NCBI RefSeq assembly: GCF_020382885.2 | Contig: NC_058497.1 | Location: 17,352,330 to 17,416,329 of the forward strand | DNA from: Scatophagus argus | Lineage: Eukaryota; Chordata; Actinopteri; Scatophagidae | Length of the DNA stretch: 64,000 nt | Direction: 5' to 3' | Shown: positions 34,269 through 47,382 of the stretch, in pieces | Position numbering within the stretch: position 1 is the stretch's first letter | Layout of the letters: each line of letters starts with the position of its first letter | The notes under the pieces: model-generated | What the model was told of the DNA's origin: nothing | Databases searched by the model: none | Seen by the model: the letters and a program-made list of their open reading frames with translations, nothing else | Made by a program: the position numbers and the translations under genes

Positions 34269-37200
34269 ATGGGTCACTGTATTCATGTAATGTTACTGTT
34301 TCTGCTTTTTCTGGGAGCCTTAGGAACAAACGAAGATGCTGCACCCTGTGAGATGCTGGGGAATCCAGAGTTTCCTCTGTTGGCTAAAGAAGGAGATGTC
34401 ACTATTGGAGGCTCATTTTCCATCCATAGCCAAATCTCAAAGCCTCTGCTGTCCTTCAGAGATACTCCAGAACATGTCATATGCTCCAGGTACTGTCTGT
34501 TGTCCACTTTCTTAGTCTCTAAATAGAAAAAAATTCACATAAAGTCTTAAAATTGTTCTCATTGTTTTCAGGATAAATTTCAGAGAATTTCGTTTTGCCC
34601 AGACTTTGATTTTTGCGATTGAGGAGATCAACAATAGCAGCTCTCTCTTACCTAATATCTCACTTGGTTATAAGATATTTGACAGCTGTGGTTCAACACT
34701 GCCTTCAACGCGTGCAGTGATGGGTCTAATGAACGGACAGAAAAGGACTTTAGGAAAAAATTGCACCAACCAGTCTGTTCATGCCATCATCGGTGCTTCC
34801 GAGTCTTCCTCAACCATTGTGATGCTCCAAATTTCAGGGGTTTTCCAAATACCAGTGGTAAATATTTATAATAATATTATTATAATAATTTTATTCCACT
34901 TGTTCTTTTTTCCAACAGGACTGATCACACTTTATTCGGACACTCCAAAACTAATGACCAACTTACTATAAGATGACTGTCAATGAAGACTGAATTTTGG
35001 AAGCATTATGCTTAATTTTAGGGATAAGCTAAGACTGGGCTTAAGGGCACCATGGGTTTGCACAGGTCAAATATCAGACGAATGAAACAACATTTTATCC
35101 TTGTTGTGTCACTGTTGGGCTCAGATATTCTAAATATGCTTTTGTTTCTTTTTTTAATTTAATTTTTTTTTTAGATCAGCCACTTTGCTACCTGTGCTTG
35201 TCTGAGTAACAGAAAAGAGTACCCCTCCTTCTTCAGAACCATCCCTAGTGACTACTATCAGAGCCGAGCCTTGGCAAAACTGGTAAAACACTTTGGCTGG
35301 ACATGGGTTGGGGCAGTTAGAAGTGACAATGATTATGGCAACAATGGCCTGGCAACTTTTATCACAGCTGCAAGTCAGGAGGGGGTCTGTGTTGAGTATT
35401 CAGAGGCCATCTCAAGAACTGACCCGAGTGATCAAGTAGCCAGGGTGGTCAGAGTGATCCAAAGAGGCAGTGCAAGGGTTTTAGTTGCCTTCCTTGCCCA
35501 GAGTGAGATGAACATTCTGCTTGAGGAAGCTCTGAAACAGAACTTGACTGGGCTGCAATTGGTGGGCAGTGAGTCCTGGATTACAGCAGGTCATCTGGCC
35601 ACTAAGAGGTACTCAGGAATCCTGACAGGGTCTCTGGGCTTCACCATCAGAAAGACAAAGATTACAGGCCTGCAAGAATTTCTTTTGCATGTGAACCCAA
35701 GCCAGGACCCTCAGAATAATCTGTTGAGAGAGTTCTGGGAAGCAACATTTGGTTGCAGTTTCCAATCCAGTCTGCATGGTCAGACACAGTGCTCTGGCTC
35801 TGAGGAACTACAGAACATCAATAATCCTTTCACAGACGTGTCAGAACTAAGGATATCTAACAATGTATATAAGGCTGTGTATGCTGTTGCTCATGCCATG
35901 CATAACATGTTAAAATGTGGAGAAAGTGATGAAAGGTTGAATAAGTCATGCACCTGGAAAGGTGATTTTGAACCACAACAGGTGAGAGGTTACCTGCATG
36001 AATTATGCTATCTTTTTAATACTTAATTATTCACAACTGAACTTTATTGGTAGGTTGTGAAACAACTTCAAGATGTGAATTTCACTCTGAATTCAGGAGA
36101 AAGAGTATATTTTGATAGAAATGGAGACCCTGCAGCGACTTATGAGCTGGTTAACTGGCAGACAAACCAGGCAGGAGATACTGTGTTTGTTGCTGTAGGG
36201 AGCTATGATGCTTCACTGCCAGATGGACAGCAGTTTAGTATGAATGGAATAGACATAACTTGGGCTGCTGAATCCCCAAAGGTATCAAACATTTTGGAAT
36301 GCTACAATATATATGATATCTGTGTGTGTGTGTGCATGTGTGCTTACTGTTTTTACTGGACTCTGCAGACTCATTTATATGAGATCAAAGTATTAAAACC
36401 TTAAACTTTCAAGCTTTTTTAAAAATAAATTGCTATATTAATTAAATAAATAAAATTAAGTTTTTGTGTTACGTGATCAACAAACTATGAATAGCTAAAG
36501 AGTTATGGTGTTGCTGTTACAGAGGCCACAGTCGTTCTGCAGCAAGAGTTGTCTGCCAGGTTTCCGGCAGGCTATGATTAAAGGCAAACCCATCTGCTGT
36601 TTCTCCTGCATCACCTGTGCTGCTGGAGAGATCAGCAGCTCCAACAGTGAGTAGATACCTTTATTCAAATTACGGAAAATTTGTACAAAATCAGTGTTCT
36701 CCAGTATCTCACTTCTAAGTCAGTTATAGGCAAAGCTTATTTTAATGCAAGATTTTAATACAGGCCCTGCTCTTAGAACTTACAGCTTACAGCTTGAATT
36801 TAAAGCATATTTTCCACTCAGATTCTGCAGAGTGTTCAAGGTGTCCACTGGAGTACTGGTCAAATGAAGATCACAGCCAGTGTGTTCCAAAGGTGATTGA
36901 GTTCCTATCTTACGGAGAAACCATGGGAGCCCTCCTTACTGCTTTCTCATTGTTTGGAGCAAGTTTAACACTGGTGGTGTTATGTGTCTTCTTTCAGTTT
37001 CGTCACACACCTCTTGTCAAAGCCAGTAACTCTGAACTGAGTTTCCTGCTGCTTTTCTCCTTGACTCTGTGCTTCCTGTGCTCTCTAACGTTCATAGGCC
37101 GGCCCTCTGCGTGGTCCTGCATGCTGCGACACACAGCTTTTGGCATCACCTTTGCCTTGTGTATGTCATGCATCTTAGCTAAAACCATAGTTGTGGTGCT

Positions 37201-37726
37201 TGCTTTTAAGGCTAAAAGGCCAACAAACACAGTTCCTCAGTGTTCCGCTCCGCTTCAGAGAACAAGTGTTCTTATCTGTACTTTACTGCAGGTTGTAGTT
37301 TGTGCATTCTGGTTAACTCTTGCCCCGCCATTCCCCTACAAAAATACTGCTCATGCTACTGAAAGGATTATTCTAGAGTGTGATTTAGGTTCACCTATAG
37401 GGTTCTGGGCTGTGTTGGGGTACATCGGGCTTCTGGCTGTGTTATGTTTTATTCTTGCTTTTCTGGCTCGAAAGCTGCCTGACAATTTCAATGAAGCCAA
37501 ATTTATCACCTTTAGCATGCTGATATTCTGTGCAGTCTGGATCACCTTCATCCCAGCATATGTCAGCTCTCCTGGCAAGTTTACTGTTGCTGTGGAGATA
37601 TTTGCTATTCTGGCTTCAAGTTTTGGGCTACTTTTCTGCATATTTGCACCAAAATGTTACATTTTACTAATAAAACCAGAGAAAAATACTAAAAAACATA
37701 TGATGGGGAGAAATCAGTCACAATGA
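34269..37726 (+). pseudogene. V2R-like receptor with a one-base frameshift in exon 5
   Basis: Exons are 34269-34489, 34572-34857, 35175-35981, 36054-36281, 36523-36647 and 36822-37726. All but exon 5 are fully open and have standard splice sites. Exon 5 reads SFCSKSC and GKPICC in the expected frame, then carries an extra T in a T-run at about 36,600-36,604. The second half ([11 protein letters not shown]) is in another frame, and the uncorrected product soon ends at a TGA. Exon 5 is 125 nt, against 124 in every other receptor here. Without the extra base the product would be about 856 aa with signal peptide, Venus-flytrap domain ([19 protein letters not shown]), nine-Cys linker and seven helices. 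It may be a recent or segregating null, or a homopolymer error in the sequence. The start is ATG 34,269, with a hydrophobic leader HVMLLFLLFLGALG. Confidence 0.75.
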
Positions 37727-38540
37727 CAATAAATGAGAGTGCAGAATATTAAGACTAAAATGTCACTATTAAGATTTCTATTATTTATTAATGGCTATGA
37801 ATTGAAGACCATCAGAACGGTTCCCTAAATGTCTCAAAATGATTTTTTTTTTTCAATTCTTGCATTAATTATTGCATTCAGGCATTAAGCACTACATTAT
37901 TTACTGAACGGAAATCATGCACTTAGCAATTTCACTCAAGAATGAGATGTATTTATAGTTTTATTTCTCTGCAGTTTAGCAAAGACTACTGAATGCAAAA
38001 AAAATGACATCTCTGAAAGTGGATTCTAAATTGATATTATCAGCTGACTTGCCTGAAAAATTAAAAATGATAATGGTACACTGATTAGATTTCTATTACA
38101 GTACATTTGGAAATGAAAGACAGATGCATGCATTAATATATATCAACGTCTCTCTGTTTGAGATGTAGTTTAATTCTGACTATGTTCCACAGAATAATTT
38201 ACTTATGACATAAATGATGTGGAAAGTAAAGTTCAGCTCCTTAATGTAAAACCATTAGTTTTTGCTTTCTTTTTGGCTAATTTCACACATTGGTTCAATG
38301 TGCATTTTCTTTTCAATTAAAAATATAAAATATACAGTACACAACAGCAGGTCAGATACATGCTCAGGTTTCTGAAAGTATTACTATTGGGAATTAGTTA
38401 TGCTGAAAATCAAGATGGCATACAAATGTAGTGGGCATTCTAATAGGCCCACTGATCTGTCAGACACACCACAAGGCTTGCCATTGGTAGAGAGAAGAAC
38501 ATATGGTGCACCCAAGCCCCCATGGATTGTGATAGCTGAA
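37727..38540. other. Intergenic, nothing recognised
   Basis: AT-rich spacer between two receptor genes. A possible AATAAA signal at 37,728 is very close to the stop codon. Confidence 0.5.
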
Positions 38541-38542
38541 AG

Positions 38543-38549
38543 TATAAAA
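38543..38549 (+). promoter_or_regulatory. Probable TATA box of the 38.6-kb receptor
   Basis: TATAAAA, 71 bp upstream of the ATG at 38,620. A second similar string (ctataaaat) lies a few bases downstream. Confidence 0.55.
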
Positions 38550-38619
38550 ACCCTATAAAATGCTCAGTATTGGGGTTTCATCTTTGGGCTTCGAGAGGCA
38601 AACACTGAGGTGAGCAACT

Positions 38620-41600
38620 ATGCTGCTGATAGCAGAGGTGCTACTTCTTTCCCTTCTGGCTATCAGAAGAGGGAAGCCTATGTGTCAAACATATGGAACA
38701 AAAGAACATTCTCAGTTTTCTAAGGAGGGAGACATCAACATTGGAGGCATTTTCTCCTTCCATCAGAATCCAGTCACTGTTGACCCAGCTCTCCATGTCA
38801 ATCCAGGAACAATACAGTGTGAAGGGTAAGAGAGGAATGTGAAAAAAAAGTCACAACATGTATATGTGATAAATGTAAATTACAATTGAATTGAGTTTTT
38901 TAGTCATGTTTTAAATGGAAAACTTTGCATATCTTTATGCATTTTTAACTCTTTTTATTTTTTATTTTTTTTTATTCTTCACAAATAACATAATGTCAAT
39001 CTCTTTCTTTTTTCAGACTGGACCCAGGAGAGCTTCAGTATGCATACACTGTGATGTTTGCCATTATGGAGATCAACAACAGCTCAGAGCTGCTGCCAGG
39101 AGTGACACTGGGTTACAGGATCTTTGACTCCTGCCCCAGTATCCCTCTGGCCATCAGGTCATCGCTAAACCTGATGAATAGGTATGAGAGTGGAGGAGAC
39201 AGCTGTAGCAAACTCTCCAATGTGCATGCTGTCATAGGGGAAACCACATCCACTTCTACAATAGGTATTGCACGTACCATGGGACCCTTCCATATACCTG
39301 TGGTGAGTGTTGGAGGCGTGAGCCTTCTCTGCACACCTGAACTGTCGAGTAACTTTGTGTTGTTGAATGAGAAACATATGTGGAATTGTTTTATTATGTG
39401 TGATTCATATTATCAAAGGCATCTGAAAATATGCAGTTTCTTTCACCTGTGTTTCAGATCAGTCATTCAGCCACATGTGCCTGTCTTAGCAACAGAAGAG
39501 ACTATCCATCGTTCTTCCGTACCATACCTAGTGACATTTATCAGAGCCAGGCCCTAGCAAAGCTTGTCAAACACTTTGGCTGGACGTGGGTGGGAGCTAT
39601 CAGAACAAATAGTGACTATGGGAATGGTGGCATGGCAACTTTCCTTGAAGCAGCAGAAAGGGAAGGTGTGTGTGTTGAATACTCAGTGGCTATTTACAGG
39701 ACTGACCCCAGGAAGTGGTTCTTGGAAGTGGTGGATATCATAAAGAAATCCACCTCTAAGGTAATAGTGGCATTTGCTGATGGCACAGACCTTGACATAC
39801 TTATTAAGGAGCTTCATGCTCAGAATGTGACAGGACTGCAGTGGGTGGGGAGTGAGGGCTGGATCACGTATCGCTATATTGCCTCACCAGAAAACTATGC
39901 TGTTGTCCAAGGGGCAGTGGGCTTTGCAGCACTAAATGCTCACATCCCTGGACTGCAGGAGTTCTTGTCTAACAGCAGACCCTCCACTACACCTGGAGAC
40001 CAAGGACTGGTGGAGCTGTGGGAGAAGGTGTTCAGCTGCACCCTGACTCCCCAAGCAGAGACTCAAGCTCAAGGATCAGTCCCAGCCTGCACTGGGGAGG
40101 AGTCTCTGTGGGACACAGACACACGTTTCACAGATGTTTCAGATGCCAGTCTGCTGAATAATGTTTACAAGGCCACATATGCTGTTGCTCATGCATTGCA
40201 TTTGCTATTTACTTGCAAACATGGACAGGGGCCTTTTGAAAATAATACTTGTGCTGACAGACAAAATGTCCAGCCATGGCAGGTAAACATGAAAACAAAA
40301 TGTTGAACCTCAATCAAAAACATTGTGTAAATGATAATGTGGTTAAACAACACAACTGTTTCCCTGCAGGTGCTGCATTACCTGACACAGGTCAATTTCA
40401 CCACTAAGATTGGTGAAAATGTGTTCTTTGATGAACTGGGTGACCCTGTGGCACGTTATGCACTGGTGAACTGGCAGATGGATGAGACGGGTTACGTACT
40501 CTTTGAGACCATTGGTTATTATGATGCCTCACGGCCTGAGGGTCAGCAGTTTGAGATGAAAGAAGATGTGAGAGCTGTCTGGGCAGGCGAGAATCTTGAA
40601 GTAAGAAAATGGGGATGCCCTATCCTTTTTGAAAATTTATTTGATGTTGAGTTCATTACCATATTAACATGATTATGAGTCAGGAAGATATTTGGAATGC
40701 TTTTTTTTTTTAATGTTGTCACTGGGATGCAGGTACCACGGTCTGTTTGCAGTGAGAGCTGTTCGCCAGGGACCCGCCGGGCTTTTGTCAAGGGCAAGCC
40801 AATCTGCTGTTTTGATTGTATCATCTGTGCTGATGGGGAGTTCAGCAACAGCACAAGTGAGACAGCAGGATTCCTAGCCTTTACTTTAGCAATCATTGTC
40901 TTTCTGTTGGGTAAAATCACTGTCAGTAGTATACTGGTCTATCTGAAGATGTGTGTGCTGTACAGCCTAAACATATTTATGCTTTCAGATGCAGTAAAAT
41001 GTGACAAATGCCCTGCAGAGTACAAGTCCAACAAAGAGAGGAATAACTGTGACTTGAAAGCTATTGAGTTCCTCACCTTCCGGGAGTTGATGGGTATACT
41101 GTTGGTCACCTTTTCTGTCTTTGGTGCATGCCTGGCAATGACCATAGCCCTGATATTTTTTCACTACAGGCAGACGCCTATTGTCAGGGCCAACAACTCT
41201 GAACTGAGCTTCCTGCTGCTCTTCTCCTTGACTCTGTGTTTCTTGTGTTCTCTGACCTTCATCGGTCGGCCCTCTGAGTGGTCCTGCATGCTGCGACACA
41301 CTGCATTTGGCATCACCTTTGTCCTCTGTATCTCTTGTGTTCTTGGGAAAACAATAGTGGTGTTGATGGCCTTTAAAGCCAAACTTCCAGGCAGTAATGT
41401 GATGAAATGGTTTGGGCCTGCACAGCAGAGACTCAGTGTTCTGGGTTTTACTGTCATTCAAGTTGTAATTTGCATACTTTGGCTGACAATTAGCCCTCCT
41501 TTTCCATTTAAGAATATGAAACACTATAAAGAGAAGATTATACTTGAGTGTGCCCTGGGATCACCAGTTGGGTTCTGGGCTGTGTTAGGATACATAGGAC

Positions 41601-41902
41601 TCCTAGCTGTCCTGTGTTTTGTACTTGCTTTTTTGGCTCGAAAGCTCCCTGATAATTTCAATGAAGCCAAATTTATCACCTTCAGCATGTTGATATTCTG
41701 TGCAGTGTGGATCACCTTTATCCCAGCTTATGCCAGCTCTCCTGGGAAATTCACTGTAGCTGTGGAGATATTTGCTATTCTGGCTTCAAGTTATGGAATG
41801 CTGATTTGTATTTTTTTGCCCAAGTGCTACATAATTTTATTAAAGCCTGAGAACAATACAAAGAAACATTTGATGGGTAAGGTGACCCCAAGAGCCCTTT
41901 GA
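38620..41902 (+). CDS. V2R-like (OlfC family) class C receptor
   Basis: Predicted 861-aa receptor. Exons are 38620-38825, 39017-39302, 39458-40282, 40370-40600, 40733-40856 and 40989-41902, total 2586 nt, no stops, all GT-AG. The leader [15 protein letters not shown] is clearly hydrophobic. The N-terminus is shorter than in the neighbours and diverged ([20 protein letters not shown]). The Venus-flytrap domain includes [30 protein letters not shown] and GSEGW. The Glu is kept, but Gly replaces the usual Ala/Ser before Trp. The linker has nine cysteines ([20 protein letters not shown]). Exon 6 has the seven helices, [20 protein letters not shown], and the tail [14 protein letters not shown]. 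Exon 6 is almost identical in DNA to that of the 28.2-kb gene although the ectodomains differ widely. A possible polyadenylation signal is AATAAA at 42,161. Confidence 0.92.
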
Positions 41903-42875
41903 GTCATTCTTTAAATCACAATAACTTTTTAATACAATCATTTTTTCTACATGTTTATGGGTGTATACATACATGTTTTCAGGATAGAGATTTGTGAAAT
42001 ATGAAATATTAATTTTCAAGTCACAATAGAACTATTCCACACTCTTCATGAAAAAGGCTCAAATGAAAAAGCAAAGTGTGTCTGTGCACAAACCAACTTG
42101 ATGGTGTCTGTATGTTACCAAGTCAAATGACCTTATGCATGTTACTGATGATATATATAAAATAAAAAAATGCATGTGACACAGCAGCTAAGATTTTTTT
42201 TTTTTCATGTAATGGGCTTAGAGAATAATTTTTCAACCTCGAGTTTATATCTTTATCGATGTCTGTATGTTACTAAGGTCAAGACTTCATGTATAAATTT
42301 TAAATAATTAAAAATAAAATGAAAACATTGTTTGAAATTAGCACGATATCTTCTTTCTTGTGTTGTTTTTACAGACTTTTCTGATTAGTGTAACAACACA
42401 AAATTGTTGGACAGTAATCATAACAAATACTTTATATTATCAGAATGCATCAGTTAAAGTTATTGGATGTTTCATGTGCCAAATCATAAACCCCGAATTA
42501 AACCTACAATTAATTAAAATCCTTGGGTCTTTTTGTCTACTTAAATAATTATGCATGCATTTACATTTATTTATCTGCTACTCCTTAAGTATGAACACCC
42601 TAAAAAAGTCAGTCTTTTGGAAATTAATACATTTTTATGAATTTTATTAGTGCCAACAGTCATACTTTACAACCTCTGATTAACACTGTGATCCAACTGA
42701 AAAATGTAGTATTCAGTTCAAACCACAACAGTGTGTATAAAAATAGAGGCTGAAAAGTGATGAGTAAGTTGGAAATGGGCCGTTTGTAATGCAGAAATGT
42801 TCAGAAGTGAAAAGAAAAACAAACAAACAAAAAAAAAAAAAAAACAAGATTGATGCCCAGAACTGTTTCTGTGTT
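41903..42875. other. Intergenic, nothing recognised except duplicated flank
   Basis: AT-rich spacer with a poly-A run at about 42,829-42,844. From about 42,560 to 42,720 it is diverged-homologous to 47,860-47,990, upstream of the next receptor (shared ctttacaacctctgat block). The tandem duplication therefore included at least several hundred bases of upstream DNA. Confidence 0.55.
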
Positions 42876-42878
42876 TGT

Positions 42879-42978
42879 GCACCTCCCTCTTCTTGCCCCA
42901 CCTTACAGCTTCACAAAATAAAACATCACTGATCTATTTTCACTTTCATGGCACTCCAAAATATATAAATATCAGTGC
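42879..42978 (+). promoter_or_regulatory. Shared proximal promoter block, 43.0-kb receptor
   Basis: Contains gcacctccctcttcttgccc, cacaaaataaaacatcactg, the TATA-like atatataaat at 42,961 and atcagtgcaag, ending about 30 bp before the ATG. The same block precedes the 48.3-kb gene almost unchanged and the 53.9-kb gene in diverged form. A regulatory role is inferred from this conservation and position. Confidence 0.55.
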
Positions 42979-43008
42979 AAGCTTTTTATTCACATTTAGG
43001 CACATTTC

Positions 43009-46000
43009 ATGCCGCTCAGTGGTTTAGTGCTCTTCAGTGGTATGACGTCCACACTGAGGTGGCCAGAGAAGACCTGGGTACTCTTACAGCTGTTGATGGT
43101 GGTGTCTTTCTCTCAGGGTGAAGAGCAAGTGTGCAGACGAAGAGGGGATCCAGAATATCCCCAGCTATCTAAGGATGGAGACATTATATTGGGGGGAGTC
43201 TTTTCTTTCCACAGCAGCTGGAAAGAGAGAAAGGATACCTACAAGCACAAACCACTGCCACTACAATGCACCAGGTAAATTATATTTAGATTTAAAGCAT
43301 TTTAAAACAAAAGAGGGTACAGACACAAATACAGACTTTAGTTATAATATAATCTTGTTGAATGCTAGAATTAAATGCTTTCATTTACTATGTTATTGTC
43401 TAAACTTAAGTATTAAAATGTGAGACAAAAATTTTATTTTATTATTATTTTTTTTAACCCATCTATGCTGTCTATGTCAAGTTTCAATTTCAGAGGGGTC
43501 CAGTATACCCAGGCTATGCTCTTTGCCATAGAGGAGATTAATAACAGCACGGACCTGTTGCCTGGCATCTATCTGGGCTACAAGATCTATGATGTATGTG
43601 GCTCAGTTGCCAGGAGTCTGACTGCAGCGCTGGCCTTGGCTAATGGCAATGAGGTGGTATCTGCAGCCTCTGAGGCACCATGTACCAGACCTGCCCAAGT
43701 GCAGGCCATTATGGGAGAGACTTCGTCCTCCCCTTGCATGGCTATAGCTACTGTCATTGGACCTTTTCATATCCCACTGGTGGGTAAGATTGGTAAAAAT
43801 AAAATTTAAAAATTTGGAACATCAAAGACAAACAAAAGAAAAGGTGTGGTGCTTTAAACTGAAATTTACATCATCTTGAAATATAATTTCCTGTTCTTTA
43901 TTTTAGATCAGCCACTTTGCAACTTAAAATTTCCAGTTTTAATTCTTTCCACTGGTCATAGCAAAAGACATTGAAAAAAGATAGTGTGCTGTGTAAATCT
44001 ATAATGTATATCTTCATCTTGGAATATAATTTCTTCTTTTTCTTTTCATTATTTTAGATCAGTCACTTTGCTACTTGTGCTTGTCTCAGTGATAAAACCA
44101 AGTACCCATCCTTCCTCAGAACAATACCCAGTGACTACTACCAGAGCAGAGCTCTGGCCCAGCTGGTCAAGCACTTTGGTTGGACTTGGGTTGGAGCTAT
44201 TAGAACAAATGATGATTATGGCAATAATGGCATGGCCATATTCACAGAAACTGCCCAGCAGCTGGGCATCTGTCTGGAGTACTCTGTGTCTTTCTTTAGA
44301 ACAGATCCACCAGACAAAATACAGAAGATAATTGATATTATCAAGGCTTCCACTTCCAAGGTCATTGTCACTTTTCTCTCTCACATGGATATAGACATGC
44401 TAATACATGAGATGTCTCTACACAACCTGACTGGGTACCAGTGGGTAGGCACTGAGGCCTGGATCTTTGATTCCCAAACTGCAGCCATGGATAAGCATCA
44501 CATTCTGGATGGTGCCATAGGCCTGTCCATCCCCAAAGCACATGTCAGTGGCATGAGAGAGTTCATAATGGATGTGAAGCCACTCAATTTTTCTGGTTAT
44601 GAATTGTTTACAAAGTTTTGGGAGACACTGTTCAGCTGTAAATTCAAGTCAGAGGTAGAGAATCAAAAAAAATGTACTGGACATGAAGATGTGACTGGAG
44701 TGCAAAACAGCTTCACTGATATGTCGCTCATGCCTATCTTTTACAATGTCTATAAAGGAGTGTATGCTGTGGCCCACGCACTTCATAGTATTCTCAACTG
44801 CAATACAACATGTGACAAGAAGGTGCAGCTAGATCCATTCATGGTGAGCTGAATAACAAATTCTTCTCAGATGACAATAACAATGGTGTAAATACTGAAA
44901 AACACTGCAGAGCTATGTTTCTGTTCAAATAATGATCTAGACTGATGAAAATCTTTAGATTTTACAGCATATAAGAAAGATTCGATTCAGAACAAAAGAA
45001 GGAGATGAGGTTTATTTCAATGAGAATGGAGACCCAGCAGCAAAGTATGAAATTATAAACTGGCAGCCCACAAAAAGTGGCACCGTGGACTTTGTCACAG
45101 TTGGTCTTCATGATGCGTCTTTACCTGCAGACCAACAGCTGAATATTCAAAATAAGTCTTTAATTTGGGCACAGAACTCACAACAGGTAAGCTACCATGT
45201 GACCACTGCAACTGGTAAATACAGTTTATTTGAATTGTTAAAAACATATAAGTAATTAATTATTGTAATTTTATCGTTGTTTATGATTCCAATATTTCTC
45301 AAGCAGTACATGTACAAGTACATGTTTGCAATGACACATTCATTTTGTTCATGCAGGTGCCGTTGTCAGTTTGCAGTGAGAGCTGTCCCACAGGATCTCG
45401 TAAAGTTCTGCAGAAAGGAAAACCTGTCTGCTGCTATGACTGTATAAGATGTGCAGAGGGAGAAATCAGCAACATCACAGGTGTGGTAATATTTCATGTA
45501 AGACATAAGTTGTTGTAAAAGTTGTTCAGATGTGCACACCAAGTTTGTTAATTTGCAACATCATTAATTTGCAACATCATTGCAAATCTTTCAAAAATCA
45601 ATGATTTACATCCTGATCAAATACCGACGCACACTGAAATAAGCCACAAAAATGTATCCAAATGTGTCTTTGAAATGCATATCAATGTTAAAATCCCAAT
45701 GTGAACCATTTTTGAAAATAAAATCTTTTGCAACAACTCAAAGTTCATATGGAATCTGTGGGAAGATCGGCACAGTCTGGTTTGTTTACAGCCTATTCCA
45801 TCTTGGATTTCTTTAGTCACATTCATGGGAGAGGAAAGGAGGGACTGAGGTCCACATTATAAGCAGAGATGTTAATTAAAACGTAGATTGTATTTAAGTA
45901 CTTCCTCTATCATGAAGAAGGGACAGGTGAGGCCTCATAATCCATCTTTTTGTGCCCTTTCCTCAGAGGGTGTATTAAACTCACATATACTGTACATGAA

Positions 46001-47057
46001 ATATATTTTGGAGTGGCAAAATGGTCATGATAGTCAAAGAGAATGAACCCATCCATGCATGTAATTACAATGTCATCTTGAGAAAGAAAAATGTTGTGAA
46101 CCTAACAATTAAGTCTAATACCTGGATCAATATTATATTCCAGATTCTGTCACCTGTGTGAGATGCCATCCTGAGTTGTGGTCAAATGAGAGAAGAGATG
46201 CCTGTGTAAAGAAGGAGGCAGAGTTTCTATCATATGAAGAGGTCATGGGAGCACTGCTCACTGCTGCCTCGCTGTTTGGAACTTGTATGACTGCTGTTGT
46301 AGCTTTCATTTTCTTTAGAAACAGGCAGACTCCTATTGTCAGGGCCAACAACTCTGAGCTGAGCTTCCTGCTGCTCTTCTCCTTGACTCTATGTTTCCTG
46401 TGTTCTCTGACCTTCATCGGTCGGCCCTCTGAGTGGTCCTGCATGCTGCGACACACAGCATTTGGGATCACCTTTGTCCTCTGTATCTCTTGTGTTCTGG
46501 GGAAAACAATAGTGGTGTTGATGGCCTTCAGGGCCACACTTCCAGGTAGTAATGTGATGAAATGGTTTGGGCCTGCACAGCAGAAACTCAGTGTTCTGGG
46601 TTTCACTTTTGTACAAGTTGTCATATGTGTCCTCTGGTTAACAATTTCGCCTCCTTTTCCCTTTAAGAATCTTAAGGAATTCAAGGACAAAATCATCTTA
46701 GAGTGCGCTCTGGGCTCAGCTGTAGGCTTTTGGGCTGTGCTTGGATACATCGGACTTCTGGCCATGTTGTGTTTTATTCTTGCTTTTCTTGCTCGTAAAC
46801 TACCTGATAATTTCAATGAAGCCAAATTTATCACCTTCAGCATGCTGATATTCTGTGCTGTATGGATCACTTTTATCCCAGCGTATGTCAGCTCTCCTGG
46901 GAAGTTCAGTGTTGCTGTGGAGATATTTGCTATTCTGGCTTCAAGTTTTGGACTGCTGATTTGTATTTTTATTCCAAAATGTTATATCATCTTACTGAAA
47001 CCAGAGAAGAATACGAAAAAGAATATGATGGGGAAAGGAGTGACGAAATCTTCCTGA
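43009..47057 (+). CDS. V2R-like (OlfC family) class C receptor, tandem subfamily member 1
   Basis: Predicted 871-aa receptor. Exons are 43009-43274, 43482-43779, 44058-44843, 44959-45186, 45357-45480 and 46144-47057, total 2616 nt, no stops. The leader [18 protein letters not shown] precedes [18 protein letters not shown]. The Venus-flytrap domain has [32 protein letters not shown] and GTEAW. The linker has nine cysteines, and exon 6 encodes seven helices with [20 protein letters not shown] and the tail [14 protein letters not shown]. Intron 2 contains a vestigial second copy of the exon 3 start (see findings), and intron 5 is long (663 bp). ATG 43,009 is supported by alignment to the next two genes; a second in-frame Met lies 11 codons on. 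Polyadenylation signal AATAAA at 47,190. Confidence 0.93.
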
Positions 47058-47382
47058 AAAGCTAAAAAAATAATGGTGGCAAAAGCATTCTCATGCACAT
47101 AACCATGTCAAACACAAATATTATGCATTTAGATTTGATTTAAGATCATCTCACAAAATCTAATACAGTTTGTAAAATTGTGATCAAAGAATAAAATCCC
47201 TTGTTTCACAGGCTTAACTTGTTTCTTTGTTGTTTCTTGAAGAGTTCAACTATGACAACTTCCCCCTTTCTTGCTAAAAGTGTTGCAGCAATGATGAGCA
47301 TCTATGCAAGAGAGGCTCTTACAGAGAATATTCCAGATCTACACAAGCATACATCTTCCTAACTTCAACTGTTATACATGCA
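47058..47382. other. 3' flank of the 43.0-kb receptor
   Basis: Contains the likely 3' UTR end (AATAAA 47,190) followed by sequence also found after the 48.3-kb and 63.1-kb gene ends (block near ttcaactatgacaacttccc). Nothing else was recognised. Confidence 0.55.

Noticed and set aside
46133-46870. Long minus-strand open frames of about 245 codons opposite the seven-helix exons (also at 51,374, 56,783 and 62,155)
   Set aside because: They recur exactly opposite the conserved membrane exons and mirror their codon structure. They are antisense shadows of the receptor exons, not genes.
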